A DNA stretch of 64,000 bases from Quercus robur (taxonomy: Eukaryota; Streptophyta; Magnoliopsida; Fagales; Fagaceae). Each line of letters starts with the position of its first letter. Within the stretch, counting starts at the first letter, position 1. The notes beneath the pieces are model-generated. The model was given only the letters and a program-made list of their open reading frames with translations. It had not been told where the DNA came from and made no database searches. Shown here one piece after another: positions 13,401 to 25,078 of the stretch. The translations under genes and the position numbers were made by a program. The stretch lies in contig NC_065535.1 of assembly GCF_932294415.1 (NCBI RefSeq), forward strand, positions 93,698,862-93,762,861, written 5' to 3'.

Positions 13401-14037
13401 CTAGTTAATTTAAGCCTGGAAATGAAGTCAATGATATATAAGTTTGAATAATTCTAAATACCCCCATACACTCAAAGAATAGAGAGGGATGATGTTCAAA
13501 TTTTGATCTACAATGTTGTTGGTTTTAACTTTTCGTCCCTAATGCACAAAACTCCACTTCTATGGTTATGGGAAAGATGATTGATACGCAGCCTTACCAC
13601 AAATTGTTTTTGGAAAGGTTGATTCCTGGGATGGTTTTAACATGTAAAGTATATATTTGTGCAGTCCATAAAGGACAATGAGGCCTTTTTTTTTTTTTTT
13701 TTTTTTTGGTAAAATTACAGTTTGAGGAACTTTTGAACTGTCTGACTGATTATTGAGAAATGGGGCTACAAAATGTCCCTTTGTTGAGTTGCAGAGGCTC
13801 CTCATTACAGTTATAATCTTTTAGCTGTATATTTCATTGAGGTTCCAATGGAAACTATTTTTTTGTTTCTACTTGATAATGAAGGTTCTCTTGAAATATT
13901 GGGAAATGACGCAGGCTAATTTTATTTTATTTTATTATTATTATTTTTTCATTTATAAGTTATGTAGATGTGTGTTTTTTGCAATATTTTTCCTTAGTTG
14001 GCACTAGTCTATTACTTAAGCAAATAATATGATATCA
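13401..14037. other. PLD-delta 3' flank, source of the downstream copy
   Basis: This is the 3' untranslated and downstream sequence of PLD-delta, with an interrupted T run at 13684-13708. Together with the last 92 bases of coding exon 10 it is repeated almost base for base at 38669-39389. The match stops at ATGATATCA, ending at 14037. Confidence 0.8.
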
Positions 14038-14155
14038 TTGGCGTTAAAATAAATGTGCAGAGGTGCCTCTATCGTCTCAGAGTTGTAACAAATTTAGAGT
14101 TTGGTACTCTTTTGCTTATATTTTAGTGTTTTGGATGAATTAGGTGTCACATAGA

Positions 14156-14159
<4 letters not shown>

Positions 14160-14186
<27 letters not shown>

Positions 14187-14800
14187 TATCTGTCATGGAT
14201 TAATTTATTGAGGATTTATATTTTATAATCAACCTCAAAATTTATGAGACTATAGTTGCTATTGGTGATGATAGAAAATTTGAAATTAACAATTGGCATA
14301 GATTTTTCCAGCAAAAACAACATTGGCATGGGTTCCTGCACTAATTTTTTGTTTACAAATATGAGGTATTGCTAATTACAATCCACTTCTTGAATGGGGC
14401 TTTGGCAACTTGTCCAAGATGCCTATGCTTCATCATCAGGCTAAGAGCCTAAGACATCCAAACATTTTTTTTTCTTTTTTTTCTTTTTTTTTTGAGATAG
14501 ATAGACAACGAGAGAGAGGGAGGTGAGGTTTGAACCACAAACATGGTACACTAGAGATCGTAATCTACATTCCTCTCTAACATATGTAAAATTAGTGTAC
14601 CTTCCTAGATACCATGCCAAAATTGTACCAAGTACCAACAATTACAAAAGCCAATGATGATGATAGAGCTCCATTCAAACTAGAAATTAAATTAGTGGAT
14701 AATGCTTGTATAAAAATTATGATGAATTCTTTCGAAGGCAATGCGACCTAAAAATAAATATAAAATGAACAATAATATATTAAAGGGCCAAGCCTTGGAG
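14160..14800. other. AT-rich intergenic stretch
   Basis: It contains a (TA)n/(CA)n microsatellite near 14158-14187 and a T/C-rich run at 14467-14493. No gene was seen. It has no counterpart in unit 2. Confidence 0.5.
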
Positions 14801-14819
14801 AGGTTCACTTCATTTTTTT

Positions 14820-15760
14820 CATGTTTTATAAATGTGAATATTTTATTAAAGGAGCAAAATAATACATCTCTTTCTTAGCCTCCATGATAGCAGAAGGAAG
14901 TGATACACAGTTACAAAAACATGAGATATTTGAATACAAGACATACATGCTTAGTTCGTGAGTTAAAGAGTTAGCATCCCTTTCAATCCAACAAAAACAA
15001 CAACCCACAAAAGAATTAGCCAAGACTAATCCATCATTCATCAGTGGCTGAATCTTCTAACATGCCTCCTTCAAATTCTTATTTATGGCATCAACACAGA
15101 CCTTAAAATCACCCTCGACAATTATAATTTGGAACTTTTCATCTCTAAAGCAAAACTGGGACTACTAACCATTATACTTTTAGCCCACACCTTTAAAATA
15201 TCTCCATTTCCATCCCGGGCTAGCTACCACAGCTACAGACTCCTCATTTGAACACATTGCATCAACATTTAATTTCATCACCTATTTGGTGGAACCTTCC
15301 AGCAAGTCACAGCTTGTCTTGGACTGAGCTGCAAGAATGTTTGCAAGAATGTTCTCCTTAAACATTCTTTCCATTCTAAGCTGTGGAGCTCAACAAGCAG
15401 GCTCATCTGCCCATCATTGTGCACTACTTTGTTTCTCAATGACCACATTGTCTCCAATGTAAGTGCCATGTATAGCATGCCCTTTTACAATTGTCTTCTT
15501 GGCATTTTTTATAGGGTCCCTCCTCATCCAGTCCTTTTTTTTAACCTTGTATTTGCTCCTCAATACACCCATACACATGCTTTCTCTCTAGGAAGCTACC
15601 ATCGAAGCTAGTTTAGCAAGTAATGCTTTATTAATAAAAGTCCTTCGCTTCTCTGAATCCCAGACCGCCATCACTCATCTATTGGTAGAGATAGTCCATG
15701 ATTTCCAAGCCAAATGCTTGACGTTAGGCTTGTTTGGATTCCACCAAAAGGAGAGGTTCG
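14820..15760 (-). pseudogene. LINE ORF2 remnant (reverse transcriptase tail and RNase H-like part)
   Basis: Read on the minus strand, broken frames give FWWNPNKPNVKHLAWKSW near 15750, then ALLAKLA, then METMWSLRNKVVHN-type text near 15400-15440, then an RNase H-like stretch with NDGLVLANSFVGCCFCWIER and LTHELSMYV (about 14940-15040). This order is that of plant non-LTR retrotransposon ORF2 after the catalytic domain. Stops and frameshifts are frequent, so the copy is dead. It lies between PLD and the tRNA in unit 1 and is absent from unit 2. Confidence 0.7.
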
Positions 15761-15888
15761 CTTCATAAATTAAAGAAATAATAATAATAATAATGAGAAG
15801 GAGAAGAAGGGATGGAGATAACACTAGTCTATACTCTATAATTCTATATCTAAAAAGAAAAGAGAAAAAGGGTTTTTTTTTTTTTTTT

Positions 15889-16424
15889 GCTTTTAGCATG
15901 ATTTTACTAACAATTTCGTTAAGTTACAAGTTTTGTAAACATATTAGTCAAATAGCATCTCGAGTCTTAGAAACTCAGGTTTCAAGAGGTGACAAATCTA
16001 ATGTGAATAAAAAATCCACATGAAACTTATGTCAAAGGGAAAAAAAATTTCACAAAGGCTATGAAAAGAAGAGAGGCAATGTCTTCCAATATGACGTGTT
16101 CCACTACTAAATCTAACGTACATACTAATAAACCTGATTTCTCAATACGTGTCCCACAATTAAATCTGATGTCCCACCAAAACGAATTCTCCAAGTAGCA
16201 TCATCACCAGGTAGAAATAACATCAAATCAACAGCTAAAGGTTTGTCCTGACACCAAATTGCCACTATTTGGGACTCGAGCTCAAGATTGCCACTACTTA
16301 GTGTTGCAAATCAAATCAATACTTCTAAGTAGTGGCAATTTGATGGAGCTCGAGATGCTACTTAACTAATATGTTTGCAAAACTTATCACATAACGAAAT
16401 TGTTAGTAAAATCATGCTAAAAGC
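15889..16424. mobile_element. Non-autonomous inverted-repeat element, about 535 bp
   Basis: The left end (15889-15965, starting GCTTTTAGCATGATTTTACT) and the right end (16347-16424) are inverted repeats of about 77 bp with few mismatches. A second nested inverted repeat lies inside (ATTGCCACTACTTAG near 16290 against CTAAGTAGTGGCAAT near 16325). The inner edge of each arm carries ATCTCGAG, and at 15961-15976 there is a CGAGTCTTAGAAACTC motif like those in the MULE ends at 25-35 kb. There is no coding capacity and no certain target duplication. Confidence 0.6.
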
Positions 16425-16569
16425 TCCACACACACACACACACAAAAACCCGGAAAAAGAAAGGGTAGAGTAGGACTTATGAGCTCTTCTTGAAAATGTA
16501 GGACTGAGTAAGGGAAAAGAAATGAAATACTGTGATATATAAAAAAATTTCCAGTCTTGTTCACATCAA

Positions 16570-16643
16570 GACCGCATAGCGCAGTGGATTAGCGCGTCTG
16601 ACTTCGGATCAGAAGGTCGTGGGTTCGACTCCCACTGTGGTCG
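16570..16643 (+). tRNA. tRNA-Arg (anticodon UCG)
   Basis: A 74-base cloverleaf. The acceptor stem GACCGCA pairs with TGTGGTC (one G-U) and G is the discriminator base. The anticodon arm CTGAC-TTCGGAT-CAG gives anticodon TCG, reading CGA. The T arm is GTGGG-TTCGACT-CCCAC. The internal promoter boxes are present (A box near TAGCGCAGTGG, B box GGTTCGACTCC), and T runs after 16645 can end Pol III transcription. It is intron-less, as expected for this tRNA. It sits about 100 bases before the CPSF73-I leader. Unit 2 of the tandem duplication lacks it. Confidence 0.96.
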
Positions 16644-16734
16644 ACTTTTCTTTTTCTTTTTCTCTTTTTACCCTCAAACCCAAACCCGAACCCGGTCCAG
16701 TTTCAGAAACCTTTTGTTCAAAGTAGGGTTTAGC

Positions 16735-16779
16735 GCTCTCTCTCCCTCTCTCGCTCTCTCTCCTAAATCTTCGAAAAAT

Positions 16780-16821
<42 letters not shown>
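16735..16821 (+). promoter_or_regulatory. CT-rich leader/first exon and (CT)n microsatellite of CPSF73-I copy 1
   Basis: CT-rich sequence ends in CTTCGAAAAAT followed by a GTAAGC donor near 16779, then a long (CT)n run in the first intron. The coding exon begins after TTTGCAG at 17460. This arrangement (short CT-rich leader, leader intron, ATG in the second exon) is common for plant housekeeping genes. Only the sequence from ATCTTCGAAAAATG onward is retained upstream of CPSF73-I copy 2. Confidence 0.55.
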
Positions 16822-16824
<3 letters not shown>

Positions 16825-17504
16825 TTTTCTTCATTATTAGAAATTCTAGGTCACTGTATTTTATTTTCTCTGCTTGATTTGCATTAACTCTTTCACTGTA
16901 ATCTCTTCTTTTTTTTGGTTTTTCAGAGCTAAGATTCAGCTCTAATTTTAGTGTTTTTAGGTTACTGATATCCTATTCGGAACTTTTCTTACCACTTGAA
17001 CTACTTTAAACTCTGTTTGGTTTCCGAGAAAACTGTTTTTAGGTTACAAATTTCTCATTTTCTTCAAATGCTTCGCACCCTCTGTCAGTCGCCATAGTGG
17101 TTTTTAGGGGGAAAAAAAAAAAAAAAAAACTATTCTGATGAATTAGTTGAACTTTTAACAGCCAAAGGGAGAAACTGTTGCCTTACGGTTTTTTTAGTTA
17201 TTTATTATATGCGAACCCCAGATCTTTTATTTGACAAAAAAAGTGATTTTATCAGTTGGGCCACTTGAAACCCACAAATTTTGCCTTTTCAATTAGCGAG
17301 TCTTTAATGTTTTTGTTTGGATAGGTTTGATAATTAGTATTCTAGTTGGAATTGCCAATGACCTTTGGGTCAAATGGCATTTCTAGGCTTACAATGTATC
17401 AAAAAAAGTAATTACTTTGGTTGGAATGTAAACCTTTTCTTTTTCTATGATTAATTTGCAGTTTGATTGAAGGATTTGTGTGCATTCTTGGTAAAGAATA
17501 GAGA

Positions 17505-20500
17505 ATGGCTTCAACTGGGCCACAACCGTCTCTTAAGAGACGGGATTCATTGGTGACTAGGGAAGACGATCAACTTATTATAACCCCTTTAGGGGCGGGT
17601 AATGAAGTAGGTCGGTCTTGCATGTACATGTCCTACAAAGGGAAAACTGTCCTGGTATGCCATTAACAGTGTACACTTGGTTTTTAGAGTAGTGTTTAGG
17701 GTTGTTTTTCTTCGCATGGTGATTTAATTTTTCTTTTTTCGTTTGTCTCTTTTTCTTGGATGGTAGTTTGATTGTGGAATTCATCCAGCTTACTCGGGCA
17801 TGGCTGCTTTGCCATACTTTGATGAGATAGATCCTTCAACAATTGACGTCCTTCTCATCACTCAGTATGTATTTTTTTTTCCTTCTCACTTAATGCCTTA
17901 TTAAATGAGGTTGTTGTTCAAGTGATCTCACACATTTGGTACCAATGATGCAATTTCTGTTGTAGGCTGTTGATTTCTGTCTTTTTAGAATGTAACTCGT
18001 TATTATTGTAAATTTTAGGATAGGCTTGCTTATGCATCCTGTGTACATTAGGTTTCCCCTTCTTAGTAAATTTATTTAGGTTATCAACCAACTCTTTTAT
18101 ATTATATTCGAGATTCTAACTTTCTAAACAAAGTTTTGAGTTTTTCGGAAGTAGTTGCTTACTAGACTAGATGCATTGTATTGTCAAATCTCCTGCTTTA
18201 GTTATTTATTGCAGAGAGGATCTACTTTACAATAAATCTTTTTGGTTGAGTAAAATCATGGTACTTTAACACCATCTTTCTTTCTTTTCCTTGTTATGGA
18301 GTTAAGGAATCATGGGGTCCATAGAGTTCCCTCTCTATATTTCAATTGGTTCTCGTTCTGCAGTTGTATTTGTGTTTTTCAACAATGTTGATGACAATGG
18401 TGTTGATCCTCAAATCTAATACAAAGTGATGCTTTCTGCTCGCAGCTTTCACTTGGATCATGCTGCATCCCTACCTTATTTTCTGGAGAAGGTTTCTTTC
18501 TTTCTTTGTGAATTAACATAGGTATTATGTATGGATCTTTTTCCATGGGAAACTAATATATTGAAATTTTGTTTAGACCACCTTCAAAGGTCGGGTGTTC
18601 ATGACTTATCCAACAAAGGCAATCTACAAGTTGCTGTTGACCGATTATGTAAAAGTCAGCAAAGTTTCAGTTGAAGATATGTTGTATAATGAACAGGACA
18701 TCAATCGCTCCATGGATAAAATTGAGGTCTGTGTTTTATCATTTATGCAATTTTCAATTCCCGTTGGTCTCTAGGCTTTTATTGTTGCCCAAATTGGCTC
18801 TATGTTTTAGATTGACTGAAGTTATTTCAATGCACACTATGTCCTAAACTGTATTAACTCTTTGATATTTACGTTTTTATGGTCATTTGGTCAGGTTTCT
18901 ACATGTTTTTATTTTTTGTTTCTGGTCATTCCATATAGTTTTTTTTGGTAAGTTCTATCCACGTTGTGCTGATTCCCCTGAATAAGACATATTTTTTAAT
19001 GTGGAGAACCTGTTCCTTATTCTTCCCAATGGGCATTGCACCAAGGGGCTTTGATCTTCATTCAGAATCAGCTCCAAACTTGAGCTTGGTGATACCCTCA
19101 AATAATATTGAGTTTTTTTTCGTAGAAAGATGTTTTCGTAGCACTTTTTTTCCCCATATAATTGATACTTATTTTCTTTGGGAAATGGTCATTATTCTTG
19201 CTCATAAATAACACACGTTACAGGACATGAGTATGCTATTCTGGTTCCTCACACACTTGCTTTAGGCGATAAAGGATTGGGACCTCTTTAGATTAATAGC
19301 ATTTATGTTGGACTATGGACTATATAAGTGGTATTTTAAATCTCTCTTCAATAGATCAACCTTTGAATTGCAAGGGTCTTCTTGGAATTAGTTCGACATT
19401 AGGTGTCTTACTTTTATGATTGTTTGTAAAAGAGGACAAGGCTATATGATTATATTTCAGTTATCTTAATATGGCATCATATGCATTTTGTCTACTTTAT
19501 ACGTATGTGTTCTTTCTCTCTCTGCCCCACCTTCCCCCTCCTCTCTCTATGAGAGTTCTTGTAATTGGTATTGGCTCTGGATCTGCAACATCATTAAAAT
19601 ACTTGAATTTGTACAGAGAAATTAAGTGCACATGGTTATGCATTTATTGTCCATGGTTAGTGCCCTCATGAATCATGCTTCCTAGTTTAACATGGAAGTT
19701 ACCCTTTTTCATAGAAATTGAGGCTGTTCTAGGTCAGGTCTAATTTGGACAGGAGATAAAAATTCCAACATGGATTCACCTTCCCAATGATATAACTTTA
19801 GGTCCAGTCTACCTGGACAGGAGATAGACCTTCCAACATGGATTCACCTTGACCAAATGATAAACTAATGCCATAATTTGTCATGAAATATATAGTTATG
19901 CAACTGGACTGCAAAAATGTACTCAAAGAGTAAGATATTAATTTCAGAAAAGGTATTTGACTTAGTTGTGGGTCAGTTCGCTCCCTAGCTCTTTGAATTG
20001 ATTTTTACTTTGTTTATTGATAATTTTCCATATCCAGGTTTACATCCTTGCAATGTTATTCATTTTGTTATGCGTAATCTTAACCTATAATCCTATGGTT
20101 GGACCCTATAAACCCCAAAAGCATTTGGAAATCTTCCATAGTTGTCTCCTAACAGAGCATTGTAACTACAGGTTATCGATTTCCATCAAACAGTAGAGGT
20201 TAATGGCATTCGATTTTGGTGCTATACTGCTGGCCATGTTCTTGGTGCTGCTATGTTTATGGTTGATATTGCTGGTGTTCGAGTTCTCTACACTGGTGAC
20301 TATTCACGTGAGGAAGACCGGCATCTCCGAGCTGCTGAGACCCCACAGTTCTCCCCTGATATATGCATAATTGAATCCACTTATGGTGTCCAGCAACATC
20401 AACCTCGGAATGTCCGAGAGAAGCGCTTCACTGATGTTATTCATTCTACCATATCTGAAGGCGGTCGTGTCCTTATTCCAGTTTTTGCCCTTGGCCGTGC

Positions 20501-21815
20501 TCAAGAACTGCTTTTGATTCTTGATGAGTACTGGTCAAACCATCCTGAGCTCCAAAACATTCCCATATATTATGCTTCCCCCCTTGCGAAAAGGTGTTTG
20601 TCTGTTTATGAGACATACATACATTCAATGAATGACAGGATACGCGCCCAACATGCAGCAAAGTCTAACCCCTTTGTGTTCAAGTACATATCACCAATAA
20701 AGAGCATTGAAAATTTCAAAGATGTAGGCCCATCAGTGGTGATGGCAAGTCCTGGTGGGCTTCAAAGTGGGTTGTCACGACAACTATTTGATATGTGGTG
20801 CTCTGATAGGAAAAATGCTTGTGTTCTACCTGGGTATGTGGTTGAGGGGACACTAGCTAAGACCATTATTAATGAACCCAAGGAGGTAACTCTCATGAAT
20901 GGACTCACTGCTCCTCTCAACATGCAGGTCCATTACATATCATTCTCTGCCCATGCAGACTCTGCTCAGACGAGTGCATTTTTGGAAGAGCTCTTGCCTA
21001 GTAATATTATTCTTGTTCATGGAGAAGCTAATGAGATGGGAAGGCTTAAACAGAAACTCATAAGCCAGTTTGCTGATCGTAACATTAAAGTCTTCAATCC
21101 AAAGAATTGTCAGTCTATTGAAATGTACTTCAACTCTCAGAAAATGGCAAAGACTATTGGAAGGCTTGCTGAAAAGACACCAGAAGTGGGGGAAACCGTC
21201 AGTGGTTTGCTGGTTAAGAAAGGCTTTACATATCAGATAATGGGTCCCGATGATCTCCACATCTTCTCTCAGCTATCTACTGCAAACATTACTCAGAGGA
21301 TTACTATTCCATTTGGCGGAGCATTCAGTGTATTGAATCACCGGCTTAAGCAGATATATGAGAGTGTAGAGTCTTCAATGGATGAGGAGTCTGGGGTCCC
21401 AACACTTAGAGTTCATGAACGGGTAACAGTTAAGCAAGATTCCGAGAAACACATCTCACTGCATTGGACATCTGATCCTATAAGTGACATGGTTTCAGAC
21501 TCTGTTGTGGCTTTGGTTTTAAATATCAGCCGAGAGATCCCCAAGGTAGTTGCTGAATCAGAGGCAATAAAAGTTGAGGAAGAGAATGGGAAGAAGGCAG
21601 AAAAGGTTATTTATGCCCTCCTTGTTTCACTCTTTGGAGATGTGAAGTCTGGAGAAAATGGGAAGCTGGTTATTAGTGTTGATGGGAATGTTGCAGAGCT
21701 TGATAAACAGTCTGGGGATGTTGAGAGTGAAAATGAAGGTCTAAAAGAAAGAGTACGAACAGCTTTCCAGCGAATTCAAAATACCGTGAAGCCGATCCCT
21801 CTCCCTGCAGCTTAG
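17505..21815 (+). CDS. CPSF73-I: CPSF73-I, pre-mRNA 3'-end cleavage endonuclease, copy 1
   Basis: Coding exons 17505-17654, 17767-17864, 18446-18491, 18577-18726 and 20172-21815, with consistent phases and GT/AG borders. The product is 695 aa (Arabidopsis 693). The family is the nuclear metallo-beta-lactamase/beta-CASP endonuclease of the cleavage and polyadenylation specificity factor that cuts pre-mRNA before poly(A) addition. Zinc-ligand motifs are intact: HFHLDH (H83, H85, D87, H88), GHVLGA (H170), LYTGDYS (D191) and FSAHAD (H409). A beta-CASP domain and the CPSF73/100 C-terminal domain follow. One substitution stands out: [10 protein letters not shown], where plants normally have [10 protein letters not shown]. 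There is no sign of disablement. Copy 2 at 44351 is nearly identical. Confidence 0.95.
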
Positions 21816-23453
21816 CTCCTTCCCTGCACTAGTTCCATTTCTTTGTTTTCCTGTAATATGAGGTTTAACTTTGTATGCTAGAGAGTAATACTGATCGGTA
21901 AACACCAACTGTAGTTTTTAGCAACAGGCAATTATATATATTATGTTATAAATACCGCTAGTGATTACTTTATAACATGTTTGGTGCTAATCCTATTGAG
22001 ATTTGTTTCACTTATTTACTCTGGCTATTATTGGAACTCTTGTTTCTAAGGAAAGGATATATTTTGTAATTAATCATTGTCTTTCTAATTTTTTGGAATC
22101 CTTCTCTATTGGTTATTACGCCAAGGTGTTGTGATTTGTGATGCACTAATGACATGTTGGACTCTGTGTCTGTAGTGACAAAACATCTATAATGCAAGAG
22201 ACAAGCATATTTTTATTTGAATTTAGTATTATTTACTTTTGTAAGTCAGTTGTATTTTTATTTATTAGGTCCCAATAGTTTATTAGGTTTTTGGTATTTT
22301 AATATTTGGAAACAAGATTATTTTTGTAATAAGGCAAGCAGGGTTTCCTACATAAAATTAGGGTTTAGTTTTTCTATATAAGCAAATTATTTTACTCCTG
22401 TTAGAAATGATTTAGAGATATCTTTTTTTTCTTTTTTCTTTTTAGTAAGAAAGATTTATTGATATAAATTAAAATACTAATAATAATAACAGCAGCACCT
22501 AGTGCACAAGAAGTGTACTAGAAATGCCGAAAAATTAAAGAAAATTATAGCAATCAGTAAAGTCCAAAAAAGAAAAGAAAAGAAAGTATAGTCCAAAGCA
22601 CTAGTAAAAGAATGGATGCTCAAAGCCATCATCCACTCATATAATGAGTTCAGGAAAGCTCACTTCATCACCATGGTAGGTCGTTCAATATCCCCTAACA
22701 CCCTATAGTTCATTTTCTTCCAAATGGTCCAAATGATACATTATTAGAGATGATTTTGATTAATGAAATTTTCTTTTGTTTTTGTTGGTGGTGCCAACTC
22801 TAGCTAGACCTAAGTGCTCATTCCTAGTGATTTTTCTTTGTTTGGTGCCGAGACTCTAAGGCGGCTAATAAGTGCTAACTTCTAGATTCTTATTCTTTAT
22901 TTTCTTATTTAAAACTACTACATTATTTAAAAATTACTAAAAATATTACAATGGACCTTATCATTGCTTTTGTGGTAATGCAATCCTTGCACTTTTTTGC
23001 AGTAATTTTTAATGTAAAACTTGGGTTACACAATTGTTAGCCCTCTCTCATTCGTGATTATCACCTAATAGCCTATTTGGACAAAAAATAGGGGAGAAAG
23101 AAAAAATTTTCCTCCAAACCTCTCTAGAGAAAGCTCTCCAAACACGCTGCATTTAAAGGAAACTTTTCAAACACTCTATGCGATGATAACAATTGAAATA
23201 CGATGGTATCTATAAAAATAAATAAAATAAATCACATGACTATCAAATAAATCATGCAACTAAAAGTACACATAGAATGTTTTATGAATTTTCATTCTGT
23301 GAATATATTTATATCATTTTCACTGTGTACTAATCTCAATTTTTTTGTGAACACCCTCGAACAAGGTGACATTCATTTCTCACGTTTTATATCGTTATCA
23401 TTATTATCATCGTTGTCGTTATTATTAAGTCTAGAAACACACTAATAATTTTC
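21816..23453. other. 3' flank of CPSF73-I copy 1
   Basis: The first 600 bases match the flank of copy 2 (48672-49260) closely. A minus-strand LINE tail sits at 22440-22740. The remainder up to the MULE-like element at 23454 is AT-rich and non-coding, with parts matching 50020-50410 of unit 2. Confidence 0.6.
22440..22745 (-). mobile_element. LINE 3'-end fragment
   Basis: On the minus strand one frame reads CIIWTIWKKMNYRVL, then ERPTMVMK-stop-AFLNSLYEW, matching the usual end of plant LINE ORF2 (CLIWTIWRERNNR...FLNSLYEW). The minus-strand 3' end is A-rich. The insertion predates the tandem duplication because unit 2 has it at the same place, there duplicated (49331-49968). Confidence 0.6.
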
Positions 23454-24590
23454 CAGTCCAAATCTTCTGTCTCATGTATTGTGCTCCACTTTATACTCCA
23501 CCAATAATATTTAGACAGTTGTCCTCTTTCTTTTAGTGAGATAACGCCTCTTTTTTATTTGAGATAACGCCTTTAATGTTAGGGAAATAGAAGATCAGTT
23601 GAGGTAAATCTCATTTGATTAACTTTTTGATTTTTGTCCGTTGCTTTTTGTTTTTTGTTATGGTTTTGTTTCTACTATCTGTGATCTAATTGTATTCCTT
23701 CCTTACTACACATATCCGACCAATTTATGGGCTTAAACCCCACCATTTATTGAGACAAATCCGACCTTATCTTAATTGAAGCACAAAACCAAAACATATT
23801 AGTCCAAGCATTCTCAACAGATAGCCATCAACTAAGTCGTACTTATTAGATAGAGTTTGATAAAATAATGAAATCTAAAATTTAAATAAAATGTTATTCG
23901 TATATTTAAATCAAATTGTGATCTCTACAATAATATACATACAAGAGAGCAAGCTTCCCGTCCCAAAACTCATTCAAGAATTTCAACAAACATGTAAAAT
24001 ACAAAATCTAGCAACCCCAAATATTTACTGGAAACAACCTTTACAAGAAAGAGAAACTTTTTCTTTCCACATGTTTCCTAATGGAACAAAAATCAAACAC
24101 CATTATCACCATAAACAAGTCACTCTGTTTCTCTTCACACTTTACTCCCACGTCAAACCCTCAAAACGTTCGGTAGCGAAAAAAACCCAGAAATGTTCTT
24201 TTCCACAAACCAATAGAAGCATAATTGGTTTTTGAAAGAACTGCAAAAGATTCGAAGAGAGGGAGAGTTGGTGACTGGTAGTTCATAGAGAGAGGCGGAT
24301 ATGTCTGCATCTGGTGAGTAGTAAGGATGAAGATGAACACTTCAGATTAAGACCACAGAGAGAAGAAACAAAACCAAAAACAAGAGCGGCGGAAGGGAAA
24401 AAAAATCAGATAATGAAGATATTGAATTGAGAGAACCCCAGAAGAAAGAGTTATTATCTCACTAATGTTAAAGGCGTTATCTCAAATAAAAAAGAGGCGT
24501 TATGTCACTAAAAGAAAGAGACTAACTGTCCAAATATTATAGATGGAGTATGAAGTGGAGCACAACACATGAGACTGAAGATTTGGACTC
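23454..24590. mobile_element. MULE-like non-autonomous element, 1137 bp, 9-bp target duplication
   Basis: It is flanked by ATAATTTTC at 23445-23453 and 24591-24599. Unit 2 has the site without an insertion near 50405. The ends begin CAGTCCAAATCTTC and, inverted, GAGTCCAAATCTTC; the inverted repeats run about 130-140 bp, including two copies of GAGATAACGCC. A 9-bp duplication with long inverted repeats is typical of Mutator-like elements. The interior (about 23590-24455) has no transposase. Its right half (24240-24420) looks like a gene leader, so a captured host fragment is possible but was not identified. Confidence 0.8.
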
Positions 24591-24599
24591 ATAATTTTC

Positions 24600-25069
24600 A
24601 CAATAACCTAAATATAGTTTATTATGATTTGTGCATAATAAAAATAGTATGTGAAAGTGGCATTATTCTAATCACAAAAGAATACATGAACAATTGTAAG
24701 CAAAAATTATGTTAACTAACTTTTTATCCATCCAGTTAGCTCAACTAGTAAAATTTTTTATTATCGAATAAGAGATCTAAGATTCAAAGTTCAAATCTTG
24801 TCAACACCAAAAACCAACTGATGTCAACAATCATTATGAAGTGAACAATATTAATTAAAACTATATCCTATGATAAAAAAGAAAAAGTTAATTAACCCTT
24901 CAAACCATCTAAAAAAAGTGAAAAGAAAAAAAAATCACTTTCAAAAAAGAAAAAGAAAAAGGAAAAACTTCCATATTAAGTTGTGCGAATGTTCCAAAAC
25001 ACCCTCACCTTTTCGAAGAAATTACATGGAAGCCCATGTATATATCTTCCATATCTGCCATCTTTGACA
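24600..25069. other. Spacer upstream of METAP2 copy 1
   Basis: Non-coding AT-rich sequence that aligns with 50415-50945 of unit 2. Unit 2 carries three small poly(A)/poly(T) insertions here that unit 1 lacks. Confidence 0.6.
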
Positions 25070-25078
25070 GACAAATCA

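Noticed and set aside
13684-13708. T run in the PLD 3' flank as another tail-only retroposon
   Set aside because: It is present in both units and no flanking direct repeat could be seen.
19730-19860. Repeated GGACAGGAGATA...TTCCAACATGGATTCACC text in CPSF73-I intron 5
   Set aside because: A small degenerate duplication shared by both gene copies; no sign of function.
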